The translations under genes and the position numbers were made by a program. The notes under the pieces are model-generated. The model was not told where the DNA came from. It saw only the letters and a list, made by a program, of their open reading frames with translations, and made no database searches. This document shows positions 18,070 to 26,839 of a DNA stretch of 64,000 nucleotides, piece after piece. The stretch lies in contig JAQEYU010000001.1 of NCBI GenBank assembly GCA_027692465.1, positions 1,373,338 to 1,437,337 of the forward strand, read 5' to 3'. Positions within the stretch are counted from its first letter, which is position 1. Each line of letters opens with the position of its first letter. Origin of the DNA: Enterococcaceae bacterium OF42-14pH9A (GTDB lineage Bacteria > Bacillota > Bacilli > Lactobacillales > Enterococcaceae).

Positions 18070-19305
18070 GTGAAGAAGCGAAAAATCATTGGCCTGGCTG
18101 TTGTGGGAATTTTAGCGGCAGTTTCGCTTGTTACTTTGAGTGTTCGCCAGCTGCGGACCAAAGCCTTTGAGAAGCTTGCCGAAAGCCGACAGCTGGTAAC
18201 GACAGTGGCAACGAAAAGGAATCTTTCGCAGCAACTGTCCGTGGTGGAGAATTATCCTGAGGTAGCTGCTGCGGTGGCTGCTTTACCGGAAACCACCGAT
18301 CACGATATGTTTGCGATTCCCGGCTTGTACCAGGCGGTTTCATTGAACACCGAGACGGGCAAGCTGGATCGTTGCCATGAGATGACACCTCAGGGAGTGA
18401 GTGCCAGTGATGATTACTTGTTCATCTCGGCGTATTGCCATGATCATCAGCACAATTCGGTCATCTATCAGCTGGATCGTCAGACCAAAGCACTGCTCAA
18501 GACGATACCTGTTGCCGGGCAGCCGCATCTGGGCGGCATTTGGTATGATAAGACAGATCAGCAATTGTTTCTGGCTACCGAAGAAGAGCGGCGGGCGGCA
18601 GCCTCGGTCCTGTCACTGGCAAGTCTCGAAGATTATGAGCTTTACTCAGATCCCAGCCCGGATCCGATCGCTTATACAGATACGACTCAGTTGCAAAATG
18701 TGCGGCGAACTTCCTTTTTGACCGGCTTGCCACCGTTTTTGGTGGTTGGTTATTTTGATCGTGGGCACCGCGGTACACTTGCCATGTACCCGATCGATGA
18801 TCAGGGCAGGGTTGACTCATTGAAGGAGACCGCAGGCGGCACCTATGAAATGAGCGATGACGTGCTACCCCCGCAAGAGTCCACTACTCAAGAAGCGAGC
18901 ACCCAAGACAGCCATCTCCAAAAAGAGGAGTCAAACAGCGAACAGCAGCGAGCTCCGGGCGATCAAGAAGCTGATACGAGTGATACCGCCGGACTGGTCA
19001 AAAAAGTTCAAGGGGCAGCCTATTATGAGGAGTATATGCTGCTGTCCCAATCCTTCGGTCATCACGATTCGACAGTGTTGGTCTTCAATCTGCAGGATAC
19101 CGTGGGCGGCTTTACTGAAAAAGCAGCCAAACTGCGGCTCACCTTTCCGCCCTATCTTGAACAGATCGCAGTCGACGGCGACCGGTTGCTTGCGATCTTT
19201 GAGAGCGGGGCGGCAGCTTATCGAAACAAAACCGATCACCAGATGGAGTACGTGCTGCAGTTGGATATCGAAACTCTTTTGGCGCCGCTGAAAAAGACCA
19301 AATAA
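18070..19305 (+). CDS. Membrane-anchored extracytoplasmic protein, unknown function
   Basis: 411 residues from a GTG at 18070 with GAGGAGGGG upstream. An N-terminal anchor (IIGLAVVGILAAVSLVTL, residues 5-24) leads to a large outside domain. Repeated beta-rich segments (LYQAVSLNTETGKLD, DYLFISAYCHDHQHNS, VIYQLDRQTKALLKTI, HLGGIWYDKTDQQLFLA) suggest a beta-propeller, but no named family is recognised. Residues about 265-305 form a low-complexity insert rich in Gln, Glu, Ser and Thr, likely a surface loop. Paired cysteines around 98 and 118 could form a disulfide. Transcribed alone. Confidence 0.75.
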   Translation: MKKRKIIGLAVVGILAAVSLVTLSVRQLRTKAFEKLAESRQLVTTVATKRNLSQQLSVVENYPEVAAAVAALPETTDHDMFAIPGLYQAVSLNTETGKLDRCHEMTPQGVSASDDYLFISAYCHDHQHNSVIYQLDRQTKALLKTIPVAGQPHLGGIWYDKTDQQLFLATEEERRAAASVLSLASLEDYELYSDPSPDPIAYTDTTQLQNVRRTSFLTGLPPFLVVGYFDRGHRGTLAMYPIDDQGRVDSLKETAGGTYEMSDDVLPPQESTTQEASTQDSHLQKEESNSEQQRAPGDQEADTSDTAGLVKKVQGAAYYEEYMLLSQSFGHHDSTVLVFNLQDTVGGFTEKAAKLRLTFPPYLEQIAVDGDRLLAIFESGAAAYRNKTDHQMEYVLQLDIETLLAPLKKTK

Positions 19306-19367
19306 AAACATGATACGGACCAACCACTGTCTGTTGCAGGTGGTAGGATCGGTATCATGTTTTTTTC
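19304..19367. terminator. Bidirectional terminator between convergent genes
   Basis: AAAAACATGATAC / GTATCATGTTTTTTT arms around a GC-rich loop. The right arm overlaps the stop codon of the 19366 gene. Confidence 0.85.
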
Positions 19368-19707
19368 AGTCTTTCAAACGTTGGATATCCAGCACAGTGC
19401 CGGTGTTGGCATCCGCCAGAAATTCGTAGCTCACCAGTTTGCCGTCTTCCAAGCGGGTAATTCCGCCGGTGTAGCCTTCGGAGTGGACCGCGAATTTTCG
19501 CAGCGGCTGGCGCTCGAAATTGATCCAGGAACCTTCGATTGGCCCTTCCTTCAAGAATGCTTCTTTGACGACGTTCAGCACAGCATCCGCACTCAACCGC
19601 TGCCGCTTTTTCACCCATAAGGCAGACGCGACACCGCCGGCGAGACCGACACTCAGCCCTAATGCCAGGCCGCCTTTGAACAGACTCAGTTGATTGTCGT
19701 TTTCCAT
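19366..19707 (-). CDS. Small membrane-anchored protein with PepSY-like domain
   Basis: 113 residues from the ATG at 19707 (GGGGGAGACACTG upstream). Residues 10-32 are one hydrophobic helix (GGLALGLSVGLAGGVASALW), probably an N-terminal anchor. The rest (about 40-113) has the PepSY-like pattern of a helix (ADAVLNVVKEAF) followed by beta strands ending VSYEFLADANTGTVLDI. PepSY domains often modulate proteases or bind surface ligands; the gene sits divergently next to pepA, but a functional tie is only inference. Confidence 0.7.
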   Translation of the reverse strand: MENDNQLSLFKGGLALGLSVGLAGGVASALWVKKRQRLSADAVLNVVKEAFLKEGPIEGSWINFERQPLRKFAVHSEGYTGGITRLEDGKLVSYEFLADANTGTVLDIQRLKD

Positions 19708-19847
19708 CAGTGTCTCCCCCTTCAGGTAGTACTTCTCTTAACGGCTGAACCGAAAAATGCAGCCGCCCATCCTTTATTCTAAAGATAATTTTACCATAGT
19801 TTCGGAAAAATCGGACATCTTAAATACTCATTCTCCGGTCAGTGGGG

Positions 19848-19853
19848 TATAAT
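19848..19853 (+). promoter_or_regulatory. -10 box of pepA
   Basis: Perfect TATAAT 65 bases before the start codon; the -35 is weak. Confidence 0.45.
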
Positions 19854-19917
19854 GGTACACGTAAATTCGGAAAAAGGCGGGTTTGCCCGTCTTTTCCATA
19901 AAGAAGGAGCTTTACCC

Positions 19918-20997
19918 ATGGAAGAAAAAACGTACCAGCGAATCAAGACATTGACAGAGATGCAGGCGACTTCCGGCTTTGAAGGACCAATCCGGGAATA
20001 TCTGCGCAAAGAACTGACGCCATTGGTAGATGAAGTCCAGCAAGACGGCTTGGGCGGCATTTTCGGGATCCGTCATCATGAAGAGCAGGATGCCCCTCGT
20101 GTCATGGTGGCAGCCCATATGGACGAAGTCGGTTTTATGCTGACAGAGATTACGCCCCGCGGCTTGTTCAAGGTCGTACCTTTAGGCGGTTGGAATCCTT
20201 ATGTGGTTTCGGCGCAGCGCTTCACATTGATCACAGCTTCCGGCAAAAATTATCCGATGATCTCTTCTTCTGTGCCACCTCATCTGTTGCGAGGAACGGG
20301 CGGTGGACAAACCAACGTCACCGTTGACAGCATCCTCTTTGATGCCGGCTTTGAATCGCAGGCAGAAGCCTTGGAATACGGCGTACGCCCGGGAGATACC
20401 ATCGTGCCGCAGGTCGAAACCGTTAAAACCGCCAATGGCAAAAATATCATTTCCAAAGCCTGGGACAACCGCTACGGCTGTACCGTGGTCTTGGAAGCTT
20501 TGGAAGCTTTACAAGCCGAAAAATTGGGCCACACCCTGATTGCTGGTGCCAATGTCCAAGAAGAAGTCGGTTTACGGGGTGCAAAAGTTTCTACAACCAA
20601 ATTCAAACCGGATCTTTTCTTTGCGGTGGATTGTTCGGCAGCCGATGATCTGACCATGACTACCGGTACTTTCGGACATCTGGGAGAAGGCACGTTGATG
20701 CGAATTTATGATCCGGGTCTGATCATGCTGCCTCGTTTGCGGGAATACCTGTTGGATACAGCGGAAAGCAACAACATCCCGTACCAATATTTCGTTTCCA
20801 AAGGCGGTACCGATGCCGGTGCAGCCCATACCTCAAATGAAGGCATCCCAAGTACCGTCATCGGTGTTTGCGGACGCTACATCCACACCCACCAAACCAT
20901 GTTCAGTATTGCTGACTTTGATGCTGCCCGGGAAATGCTGATCCAAACGCTGAAAGGTTTGGACAAATCAACGGTGGCAACTATTGTCAACGGCTGA
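19918..20997 (+). CDS. pepA: Glutamyl aminopeptidase PepA (M42 family)
   Basis: 359 residues, normal for the family. The ATG at 19918 follows AAGAAGGAG. Metal ligands and catalytic acids are visible: His67 and Asp69 in AAHMDEVGF, Asp in KAWDNRYGC, the Glu pair in NVQEEVGLRGA, Asp in FAVDCSAADD, and the last His in RYIHTHQ. M42 enzymes form large tetrahedral oligomers. PepA of lactic acid bacteria removes N-terminal Glu and Asp. An in-frame extension to 19852 covers the promoter and is rejected. Own terminator. Confidence 0.93.
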   Translation: MEEKTYQRIKTLTEMQATSGFEGPIREYLRKELTPLVDEVQQDGLGGIFGIRHHEEQDAPRVMVAAHMDEVGFMLTEITPRGLFKVVPLGGWNPYVVSAQRFTLITASGKNYPMISSSVPPHLLRGTGGGQTNVTVDSILFDAGFESQAEALEYGVRPGDTIVPQVETVKTANGKNIISKAWDNRYGCTVVLEALEALQAEKLGHTLIAGANVQEEVGLRGAKVSTTKFKPDLFFAVDCSAADDLTMTTGTFGHLGEGTLMRIYDPGLIMLPRLREYLLDTAESNNIPYQYFVSKGGTDAGAAHTSNEGIPSTVIGVCGRYIHTHQTMFSIADFDAAREMLIQTLKGLDKSTVATIVNG

Positions 20998-21009
20998 TTG
21001 AATAACTTT

Positions 21010-21048
21010 ACCGGCTCCGGTCTGCGTACTTGAGCCGGTTTCTTTTTA
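21010..21048 (+). terminator. Terminator between pepA and the Lrp-type gene
   Basis: ACCGGCTC / GAGCCGGT stem, then TTCTTTTT. The ribosome site of the next gene begins three bases later. Confidence 0.85.
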
Positions 21049-21065
21049 GAAAAGGAGTGATTCCC

Positions 21066-21560
21066 ATCGAACAGAAAAAACAAAAAGAACTGTTGCGGCT
21101 GATCGAAGAAAACTGTCGCTTGACCCCGGCTGAATTGGCAATCCTGATCGATGAACCGGAGGCTGTTATAAAAGAGACCATCGACTTTTTAGAGCAGGAA
21201 AAAATCATCTGCGGTTACCGTGGTCTCATCAACTGGGAAAAATTTGAAGATGACTGGGTAGAGGCAATTGTTGAGATCCGGGTTACGGCTCAAGGCACGG
21301 CAGGTTATCAATCCGTGGCTGAAGAGATCAAGCGTTTTCCACAAGTGGAGACGGTCTATTTTCTCAGCGGGCCCTATGATTTTCTCGTGATGCTGCGGGG
21401 GAAAAACATCAAAGAGATCTCCAACTTCATCTCCAACCATCTGGCCCCTATCGATGTCGTGCAAAGTACCCGCACCCATTTCACTTTGAAGAAATACAAG
21501 GACTGGGGTCTGGTGCTGGATGATCATGATACGGACGAGCGTATCAAGGTGAGCCCATGA
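21066..21560 (+). CDS. Lrp/AsnC family transcriptional regulator, probable ATC start
   Basis: 164 residues if begun at the ATC at 21066. A perfect AAAGGAG (21051-21057) lies eight bases before it. Upstream in-frame codons are a GTG inside that ribosome site (21057) and a TTG inside the pepA terminator (21030), both unlikely. The sequence then reads (M)EQKKQKELLRLIEENCRLT, a normal Lrp opening. A winged helix-turn-helix covers residues 1-55, and the RAM/AsnC ligand domain about 65-150 (VEAIVEIRV, VETVYFLSGPYDFLVMLRG). It overlaps the next gene by four bases (ATGA), so it likely regulates or serves that aminotransferase. Confidence 0.85.
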   Translation: MEQKKQKELLRLIEENCRLTPAELAILIDEPEAVIKETIDFLEQEKIICGYRGLINWEKFEDDWVEAIVEIRVTAQGTAGYQSVAEEIKRFPQVETVYFLSGPYDFLVMLRGKNIKEISNFISNHLAPIDVVQSTRTHFTLKKYKDWGLVLDDHDTDERIKVSP

Positions 21561-22729
21561 CCGGCGGCACAGAGCGGTTTTTAGCCGACAATATCCAATC
21601 TTTGGCCCCCAGCGGAATCCGCAAATTTTTCGATATCGTATCGGAACGACCGGATGCCATCTCCCTTGGGGTGGGGGAGCCGGATTTTGATACTCCTTGG
21701 AAGATGACGACCGAGGGGATCCGTTCACTGCGGGAGGGCCGGACTTTTTACACCGCCAATGCCGGTCTGATCGAACTGCGCCAAGCAATCAGCGCATATC
21801 TGGCAGAGCGGGTGGGCAATACCTACGACCCTCAAAGCGAGATCATCGTGACGGTGGGAGGCAGCGAAGCCATCGATCTGGCGTTTCGGGTGCTGTTGAA
21901 CCCCGGCGACGAAGTGATCATTCCCCAGCCGGCTTTTGTCAGTTATGAGCCTTGTACGGTAATGGCCGGTGGTGTGCCGGTCACGGTAGATTTGGCGGAA
22001 GAAAACGGCTTTGTTCTGACACCGGCACAATTGGAGGCGGCGATCACCCCACGCAGTAAAGTACTGCTGCTGTCTTATCCCAATAATCCCACTGGGGCGA
22101 CGCTGACACCGGCAGAAGCTGCTGCAATCGCCAAAGTGGCAGTCGAACACGATCTGGTAGTAATCTCCGACGAAATCTATACGGAATTGCTGTACGAAGG
22201 CGAGCACGTATCGATTGCCGCTTTCCCGGGGATGGCCGAGCGGACGATACTGATCAACGGCTTTTCCAAAACATTTGCTATGACCGGCTGGCGAATCGGC
22301 TATCTGGCTGCTCCGCAAGTACTGGCTGAGCAGATGCTGAAGCTGCATCAATACATCATCATGACCGCACCGACTGTCAGTCAGTATGCAGCGTTGGAAG
22401 GTTTGCGGGGCAATTGGCGGGAGATCGTCGAACCGATGCGGGCGTCCTATCAGCAGCGGCGCAATTACCTGCATCATGCCCTGACTGAGATGGGGATCCC
22501 CTGCTACAAGGCGAAAGGGGCCTTTTACCTGTTTCCAAATATCTCCGCTTTTGGTATGACTTCAGAAGAGTTCGCATTGCGGCTTTTGGAAGAAGAAAAC
22601 CTGGCCTGTGTGCCGGGTTCAGCTTTCGGCCAGGCGGGGGAAGGCTACCTGCGATTGTCTTATGCTTATTCGCTGGAGGAACTTCAGGAAGCTGCGGCAC
22701 GTCTGCGGCGCTTCGTTTCTCGCTTGTAA
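21557..22729 (+). CDS. PLP-dependent aminotransferase, class I (aromatic/branched amino-acid type)
   Basis: 390 residues, starting in the ATGA overlap with the Lrp gene. Fold type I landmarks are present: YTANAGLIELRQAI, PNNPTG (174-180), Asp205 and Tyr208 in ISDEIYTELLY, and the PLP lysine Lys238 in NGFSKTFAMTGWRIGY. The NxxPSGIRKFFD start and overall sequence place it near the PatA/AraT group that transaminates aromatic or other amino acids. The translational coupling to an Lrp-type regulator fits amino-acid-responsive control. Strong terminator after. Confidence 0.9.
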   Translation: MTGGTERFLADNIQSLAPSGIRKFFDIVSERPDAISLGVGEPDFDTPWKMTTEGIRSLREGRTFYTANAGLIELRQAISAYLAERVGNTYDPQSEIIVTVGGSEAIDLAFRVLLNPGDEVIIPQPAFVSYEPCTVMAGGVPVTVDLAEENGFVLTPAQLEAAITPRSKVLLLSYPNNPTGATLTPAEAAAIAKVAVEHDLVVISDEIYTELLYEGEHVSIAAFPGMAERTILINGFSKTFAMTGWRIGYLAAPQVLAEQMLKLHQYIIMTAPTVSQYAALEGLRGNWREIVEPMRASYQQRRNYLHHALTEMGIPCYKAKGAFYLFPNISAFGMTSEEFALRLLEEENLACVPGSAFGQAGEGYLRLSYAYSLEELQEAAARLRRFVSRL

Positions 22730-22793
22730 AAACAAAGCCAGCGCCGATCGCAGAAAATCATTACAGCACTGGTGTTTCATTCACTTAAAAATT

Positions 22794-22838
22794 AAAAGCG
22801 GTCCAAAGAGAGGAATCCGTCTTTGGACCGCTTTTTTT
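22794..22838 (+). terminator. Terminator of the Lrp-aminotransferase operon
   Basis: AAAAGCGGTCCAAAGA / TCTTTGGACCGCTTTTTTT. Confidence 0.9.
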
Positions 22839-22904
22839 GATACTGCTCAGGTGAGGAAGATAGGCTTCATCACCGCGTCCTTCAAGTGCACTGGGAGAAT
22901 TGAC

Positions 22905-22940
22905 ATGCTGGCCGGCTCTGGAGTCTTCGGACGAATTATT
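22905..22940 (-). repeat. Decayed end of the MITE-like repeat
   Basis: ATGCTGGCCGGCTCTGGAGT aligns, reverse-complemented, with the ACTTCAGAGCCAGCTGGCAT relics at 49172 and 54279 and, more weakly, with the left end of the intact elements. Confidence 0.35.
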
Positions 22941-22975
22941 TTGATTCTTTGTTCAGATAGAGCACCAGATCCCTG

Positions 22976-23500
22976 TTACGCAAGGCTTTTTGACAGATAT
23001 AAGACCAAGTCATCATCATTGCGGCAATCGGTATAAGGTGTTAATGGCACATTGTGATACCAGACGCCGCTGCCATCTGGGGCAAAGCCGCGTTTCACGT
23101 ATAGACGCTGAGCGGGACCGTATCCGGTATGCAGCCCGACACCTAAAGAGATGGTAGCGGCATTCAGCTTTTCTACAGCGAGCTGTTCAATTTCATCCAG
23201 CAGTGCCGTACCGATGCCTCGCCCCTGCCAAGCTTCCAGGACGTTGAAGTCTACGATCTCCGGCAGGTGCCCTTTAAAGGGACCTTCTTTGGCCAAGGGG
23301 ACAAGCGTTACGTAACCGCAGGGGGTACCGGCAGTTTCGGCGACTCTCACAAAACGCAGACCCGCTGTTTGTTCCTGCAGGTATTTTTCAAAAAGTGCAG
23401 CTTGGCGCGTCCATCCCTGAGCGGCGAACAGTTCGGGAAAACGACGGCAGTCATCCGCGCTAATCGGTCGGATCAGCAGCTCCTTTGTTGTTTCGGTCAT
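22976..23500 (-). CDS. GNAT family N-acetyltransferase
   Basis: 174 residues from the ATG at 23500 with CGGAG about ten bases upstream. Motif A reads VLEAWQGRGIGTALLDEI, followed by the beta strand ATISLGVGLH and QRLYVKRGFAPDG, the usual GNAT C-terminal layout. The N-terminal half carries WTRQAALFEKYL. The substrate is unknown. It is transcribed alone, convergent with the aminotransferase operon. Confidence 0.85.
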   Translation of the reverse strand: MTETTKELLIRPISADDCRRFPELFAAQGWTRQAALFEKYLQEQTAGLRFVRVAETAGTPCGYVTLVPLAKEGPFKGHLPEIVDFNVLEAWQGRGIGTALLDEIEQLAVEKLNAATISLGVGLHTGYGPAQRLYVKRGFAPDGSGVWYHNVPLTPYTDCRNDDDLVLYLSKSLA

Positions 23501-23610
23501 TTATTGCAGCTCCGTTTCTAAGTTTTTGTTTGTTATCTATCCTTCTCTGAAAGGATACCATGCTTCCTTGGTTTCATGAACAAAAAAGGTGTATAATCTA
23601 GTTAGAAATC

Positions 23611-23769
23611 AGCGCGCGTCTGAAAACTCCAGCGGCAGCTATTTTGGTTTTTTTCACCGTAATCTGGTGTCGTAAATGCGTAACTTTGTACCACGTAAGC
23701 TGTGCTTTACTTCTTGATTTCGGCAGGTCCGCAAAAATCTGGATTCCCCCGGCGTTTTCAGGCACGCTC
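23611..23769 (-). mobile_element. MITE-like intergenic element, copy C
   Basis: Inverted orientation relative to copies A and B. It starts GCGCGTCTGAAAACTCC and ends CGTTTTCAGGCACGCTC; internal blocks CTTGATTTCGGCAGGTCCGC and AATCTGGATTCCCC are conserved. The outer bases of both ends have drifted. It sits between a GNAT gene and a thioredoxin-like gene, about 20 bases before the latter. Confidence 0.88.
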
Positions 23770-23790
23770 AAAAGAAAGTAGGATGTTTTT

Positions 23791-24114
23791 ATGATTATTC
23801 CAAAAGATTTAGAAGAGCTGGCAGGTTATGTAGATAAGGGGCGCAACGTCTTTTTCTTCACTGCAGGCTGGTGTGGTGACTGTCATTTTATCAAGCCGTT
23901 TATGCCGGAGATTGCAGCTGATTTTCCCGAATTCACGTTTATTGAAGTAGATCGTGATAAATATATCGATGTGGCAGCGGAGTGGAGCATTTTCGGTATT
24001 CCCAGCTTTGTCGTGACCGAAGACGGCCAAGAATTGGGTCGGTTGGTCAATAAAGACCGCAAAACCAAAGAAGAGATCGAGACCTTCTTGAAGGGCTTGC
24101 CGGCAAAAGCTTAG
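23791..24114 (+). CDS. Thioredoxin-like protein (CGDC motif)
   Basis: 107 residues. The thioredoxin fold has FFFTAGWCGDCHFIKP with Cys28 and Cys31 as redox pair, and a cis-Pro in GIPSFVV. CGDC replaces the usual CGPC, as in YtpP-like proteins of Gram-positives. Such proteins often act on low-molecular-weight thiol disulfides or protein disulfides in the cytoplasm. The leader is very short because repeat copy C ends 21 bases upstream; no strong ribosome site is seen (AGAAAGTAGG). Followed by the UspA gene after 44 bases, probably on the same transcript. Confidence 0.88.
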   Translation: MIIPKDLEELAGYVDKGRNVFFFTAGWCGDCHFIKPFMPEIAADFPEFTFIEVDRDKYIDVAAEWSIFGIPSFVVTEDGQELGRLVNKDRKTKEEIETFLKGLPAKA

Positions 24115-24158
24115 ATCTGACAGACTCATACAGTTCATCACAGAAGGGAGCAGGGAGC

Positions 24159-24614
24159 ATGGAATCACAACAGTATCGCAATATTCTGGTAGGAATCGAC
24201 GGTTCGGAGCAGGCGCAGCAGGCTTTCGAGAAAGCTGTCGAAGTCGCACGCCGCAACAACGGTAAAGTCTATGTAGCCAATGTCATCGACCAGCAGGTTA
24301 CCGCCATCATGGGATACAGCGGTCTCAATCAAAATATCATCGATCAGGAGACGGAAAGTGCCAAAGAACTGATCGAAGACTGCAAAAAATACGGCCGAAC
24401 CCATGATTTCTCCGATATCGAAGGAATCATTGCTTACGGCTCTGCCAAAGAAGCGATGGCGCGACAACTGCCGAAAAAATACCAAATTGATCTGGTGATG
24501 GTGGGCCAGTCGGGCTTAAATGCGGTGGAGCGATTCATGACCGGCAGTGTAGCCAGCTATGTAATCCGCCAAGCCCCCTGTGATGTCTTGGTCGTCACCT
24601 ATCAGCAGAAATAG
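24159..24614 (+). CDS. Universal stress protein, UspA family
   Basis: 151 residues from the ATG at 24159 behind GAAGGGAGCAGGGAGC. It has the Usp fold with NILVGIDGS at the start and the ATP-binding signature GQSGLNAVERFMTGSVASYV (G-2x-G-9x-G-S/T), so it is an ATP-binding type. The end CDVLVVTY is typical. A second UspA protein is at 49390-49827. Role: general stress or energy-state response; the target is not known. Confidence 0.92.
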   Translation: MESQQYRNILVGIDGSEQAQQAFEKAVEVARRNNGKVYVANVIDQQVTAIMGYSGLNQNIIDQETESAKELIEDCKKYGRTHDFSDIEGIIAYGSAKEAMARQLPKKYQIDLVMVGQSGLNAVERFMTGSVASYVIRQAPCDVLVVTYQQK

Positions 24615-24661
24615 GCATCGTTAAAAAAGATAACTAGCACATGCGCATTGTCTGTGCTTGA

Positions 24662-24714
24662 AGCAGCCTGTAGGATTTCCGGCTTTTTAAAGAAATCTTG
24701 CGGGCTGTTTTTTT
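24662..24714 (+). terminator. Terminator of the trx-like/uspA unit
   Basis: AGCAGCCTGTAGGATTTC pairs with GAAATCTTGCGGGCTGTT (G-T pairs allowed), then T-tract. Confidence 0.8.
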
Positions 24715-24827
24715 GAGATGAACTTGCCGGCTTTTTCTGATATGATACAAGTTGTGTGATTTTCAATAACATCCGGTGTCGGCAGGCATGCTGTGCCGTG
24801 AAAGAATAATTCAGGAGGGTCATCATT

Positions 24828-25442
24828 ATGATCTATTCATACAATCCCCAACACGTCGGCGATACACTGATTGTCATTGCCGCAGATGATCAAGGATTGG
24901 AACAAACCGTCGAACGAAAATTTAATATCGCCCAAATCAAAAACAGTGAAGGAACCGTGGTGGGCTACAACTTCTTCCATCTTTCCGAATACTTGACACT
25001 GACAGGATCAGGGCAGGTCCACCCGACTGCCCCACAAATCGAAGTCCTTAATCAGCAGCTGCAGCTGTCCGGCTTTCACGAGGCCGTCCTGCCGACAGAA
25101 GAAGCACCGAAAATTGTCGTCGGCCATGTGAAAACCTGTGTCGAACATCCCGACAGTGACCATCTGCATATCACTGAAACCGAAGTTGATAACGGCGAAG
25201 TCTTGCAGATCGTCTGCGGGGCACCGAATATCGCTGCCGGACAAAAGGTCGTCGTAGCAAAACCGGGAGCCATGATGCCGGACGGGATGCTGATCTGGCC
25301 CGGTGTATTGCGAGGAGTGGCAAGTTACGGCATGATTTGTTCTGCCCGTGAGCTGCACCTGCCGAATGCACCGGAGAAAAAAGGAATTCTGGTTCTGCCG
25401 GAAGAGGCCGTTGTCGGTGCTGCATTTACAGTCGGCAAATAA
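24828..25442 (+). CDS. ytpR: YtpR family tRNA-binding-domain protein
   Basis: 204 residues from the ATG at 24828 (CAGGAGGG upstream). An N-terminal DUF4479-type domain (1-90) is followed by an OB-fold tRNA-binding domain (about 95-200) like the one at the N-terminus of PheT: VGHVKTCVEHPDSDHLHIT, LQIVCGAPNIAAGQKV, GVLRGVASYGMICSARELHL. It binds tRNA or RNA without catalytic function. In Bacilli it usually sits near thioredoxin-like ytpP, and here a thioredoxin-like gene is also two genes upstream, which supports the call. Confidence 0.93.
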   Translation: MIYSYNPQHVGDTLIVIAADDQGLEQTVERKFNIAQIKNSEGTVVGYNFFHLSEYLTLTGSGQVHPTAPQIEVLNQQLQLSGFHEAVLPTEEAPKIVVGHVKTCVEHPDSDHLHITETEVDNGEVLQIVCGAPNIAAGQKVVVAKPGAMMPDGMLIWPGVLRGVASYGMICSARELHLPNAPEKKGILVLPEEAVVGAAFTVGK

Positions 25443-25471
25443 GCAAAAGCAGATTCAGAATATAAAAATAC

Positions 25472-25515
25472 AAAAGACAGCTTCCCCACCGATTTCGGCC
25501 GGGAAGCTGTCTTTT
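25472..25515. terminator. Bidirectional terminator between ytpR and htrA
   Basis: AAAAGACAGCTTCCC / GGGAAGCTGTCTTTT perfect 15-bp arms. Confidence 0.92.
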
Positions 25516-25540
25516 CCTGTTTGGTTGTTTGCTTGGTGGA

Positions 25541-26839
25541 TCAGCGGTTACTGTTACCTGAATTTTGCTGTTGCAGGACCGAGCTGTCGATGGTGAGGTC
25601 CACTTTGGCAGTTTCTTCTTTATCGCCTCGGTAGTAAGTCACGGTGATACTGTCACCGACACTCTTTGTGTACAGGACGGACTGCAGATCAGTTGTACTG
25701 GTGATTTCTTTGTCGTCGACCTTCGTGATGACATCATATTGTTTCAGACCGGCCTTTTCAGCAGGAGTCGCCGCTACGACGTTGGTGATCACGACACCGG
25801 ATTTCACGCTGGCCGGGACACCGAGAATCTGTTCTTGCTGTTGGGAAGTCACTGAGCTCAAGTCGACCATGTTGATGCCCAAAGCCGGACGAGTGACTTT
25901 ACCGTCTTTTTCCAGTTGTCCGATGATTTTCACTACATCGTTACTAGGGATTGCAAAGCCCATCCCTTCAACCGAAATATTGGAGCTTTCCGTTTGCGTC
26001 GTAGCGATCTTGCTGGAGTTGATCCCAACGACCTGACCGCCTACATTCACCAAAGGACCGCCGGAGTTGCCGGGGTTGATGGCCGCATCGGTTTGGATCG
26101 CACTGATGTTGACGCCGGTAGTGGAGTCGGCGATTGGCCGGTTCACGGAAGAGATGATCCCGGAAGTAACAGAGTTGGCATATTGAGAGCCTAATGGAGA
26201 GCCGATTGCAATCGCCGGTTCGCCGACTTTCAAAGCATCGGAATCACCGAAAGCAGCTACATCTTTGACATCGTCGGAAGAGATCTTGATGACTGCCAAG
26301 TCGGTCACCGAGTCGGTCCCGACGAGTTCGCCTTTGACTTTGGTCCCGTCATTCATCACAACTTCCAGACCGTTGGAGCCTTCTACCACGTGATTGTTGG
26401 TGACTACATAAGCATCCTTGCCGTCTTTTTTATAGATGACACCGGAACCTTCGCTGGCTTCGACCAGATTGCTGTCATCGGATTCGCTGGATCCCTGCGT
26501 ATTTTCGTCCTGTGCCTGGCCGAACAGATCACCCCACGGATTGCTGCTGGACTGTTGCTGACGTTGCAGATTGATGACGGAAACCACCGCCCCTTGAACC
26601 TTCTCTACGGCTTTGGTAATGTCCGAGTCAACGTCGAGTTTGACATTTGAGACTTGAGTCGTTTTTGAATCGGATGCTGTAGTGCCGGACCCGGTATTAG
26701 TTGTCGGTGCCAAGCCGGAACCATTCGCCAGATAAAAACCACCGATCACTAAGAAGCCGCCGACGACCCCGCCCAAGAGGCCAGTCAGAAATCTTTTAGC
26801 GGTTCCACCACCGTTATTTTTGTTTCGTTGTTCCATCAT
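25541..26839 (-). CDS. htrA: HtrA/DegP-like surface serine protease
   Basis: 432 residues from the ATG at 26839 (AGGAGGAAACA in front); a second ATG follows at once. One transmembrane anchor at residues 17-38 places the protease outside the membrane. After a Ser/Gln/Asp-rich linker comes the trypsin-like domain with the triad His150 (NNHVVEG), Asp180 (DLAVIKI) and Ser259 (PGNSGGPL). A single PDZ domain covers about 325-420 (GVVITNVVAATPAEKAGL). It degrades misfolded exported proteins. It is divergent from rlmH, with a DnaA-box cluster between. Confidence 0.95.
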   Translation of the reverse strand: MMEQRNKNNGGGTAKRFLTGLLGGVVGGFLVIGGFYLANGSGLAPTTNTGSGTTASDSKTTQVSNVKLDVDSDITKAVEKVQGAVVSVINLQRQQQSSSNPWGDLFGQAQDENTQGSSESDDSNLVEASEGSGVIYKKDGKDAYVVTNNHVVEGSNGLEVVMNDGTKVKGELVGTDSVTDLAVIKISSDDVKDVAAFGDSDALKVGEPAIAIGSPLGSQYANSVTSGIISSVNRPIADSTTGVNISAIQTDAAINPGNSGGPLVNVGGQVVGINSSKIATTQTESSNISVEGMGFAIPSNDVVKIIGQLEKDGKVTRPALGINMVDLSSVTSQQQEQILGVPASVKSGVVITNVVAATPAEKAGLKQYDVITKVDDKEITSTTDLQSVLYTKSVGDSITVTYYRGDKEETAKVDLTIDSSVLQQQNSGNSNR

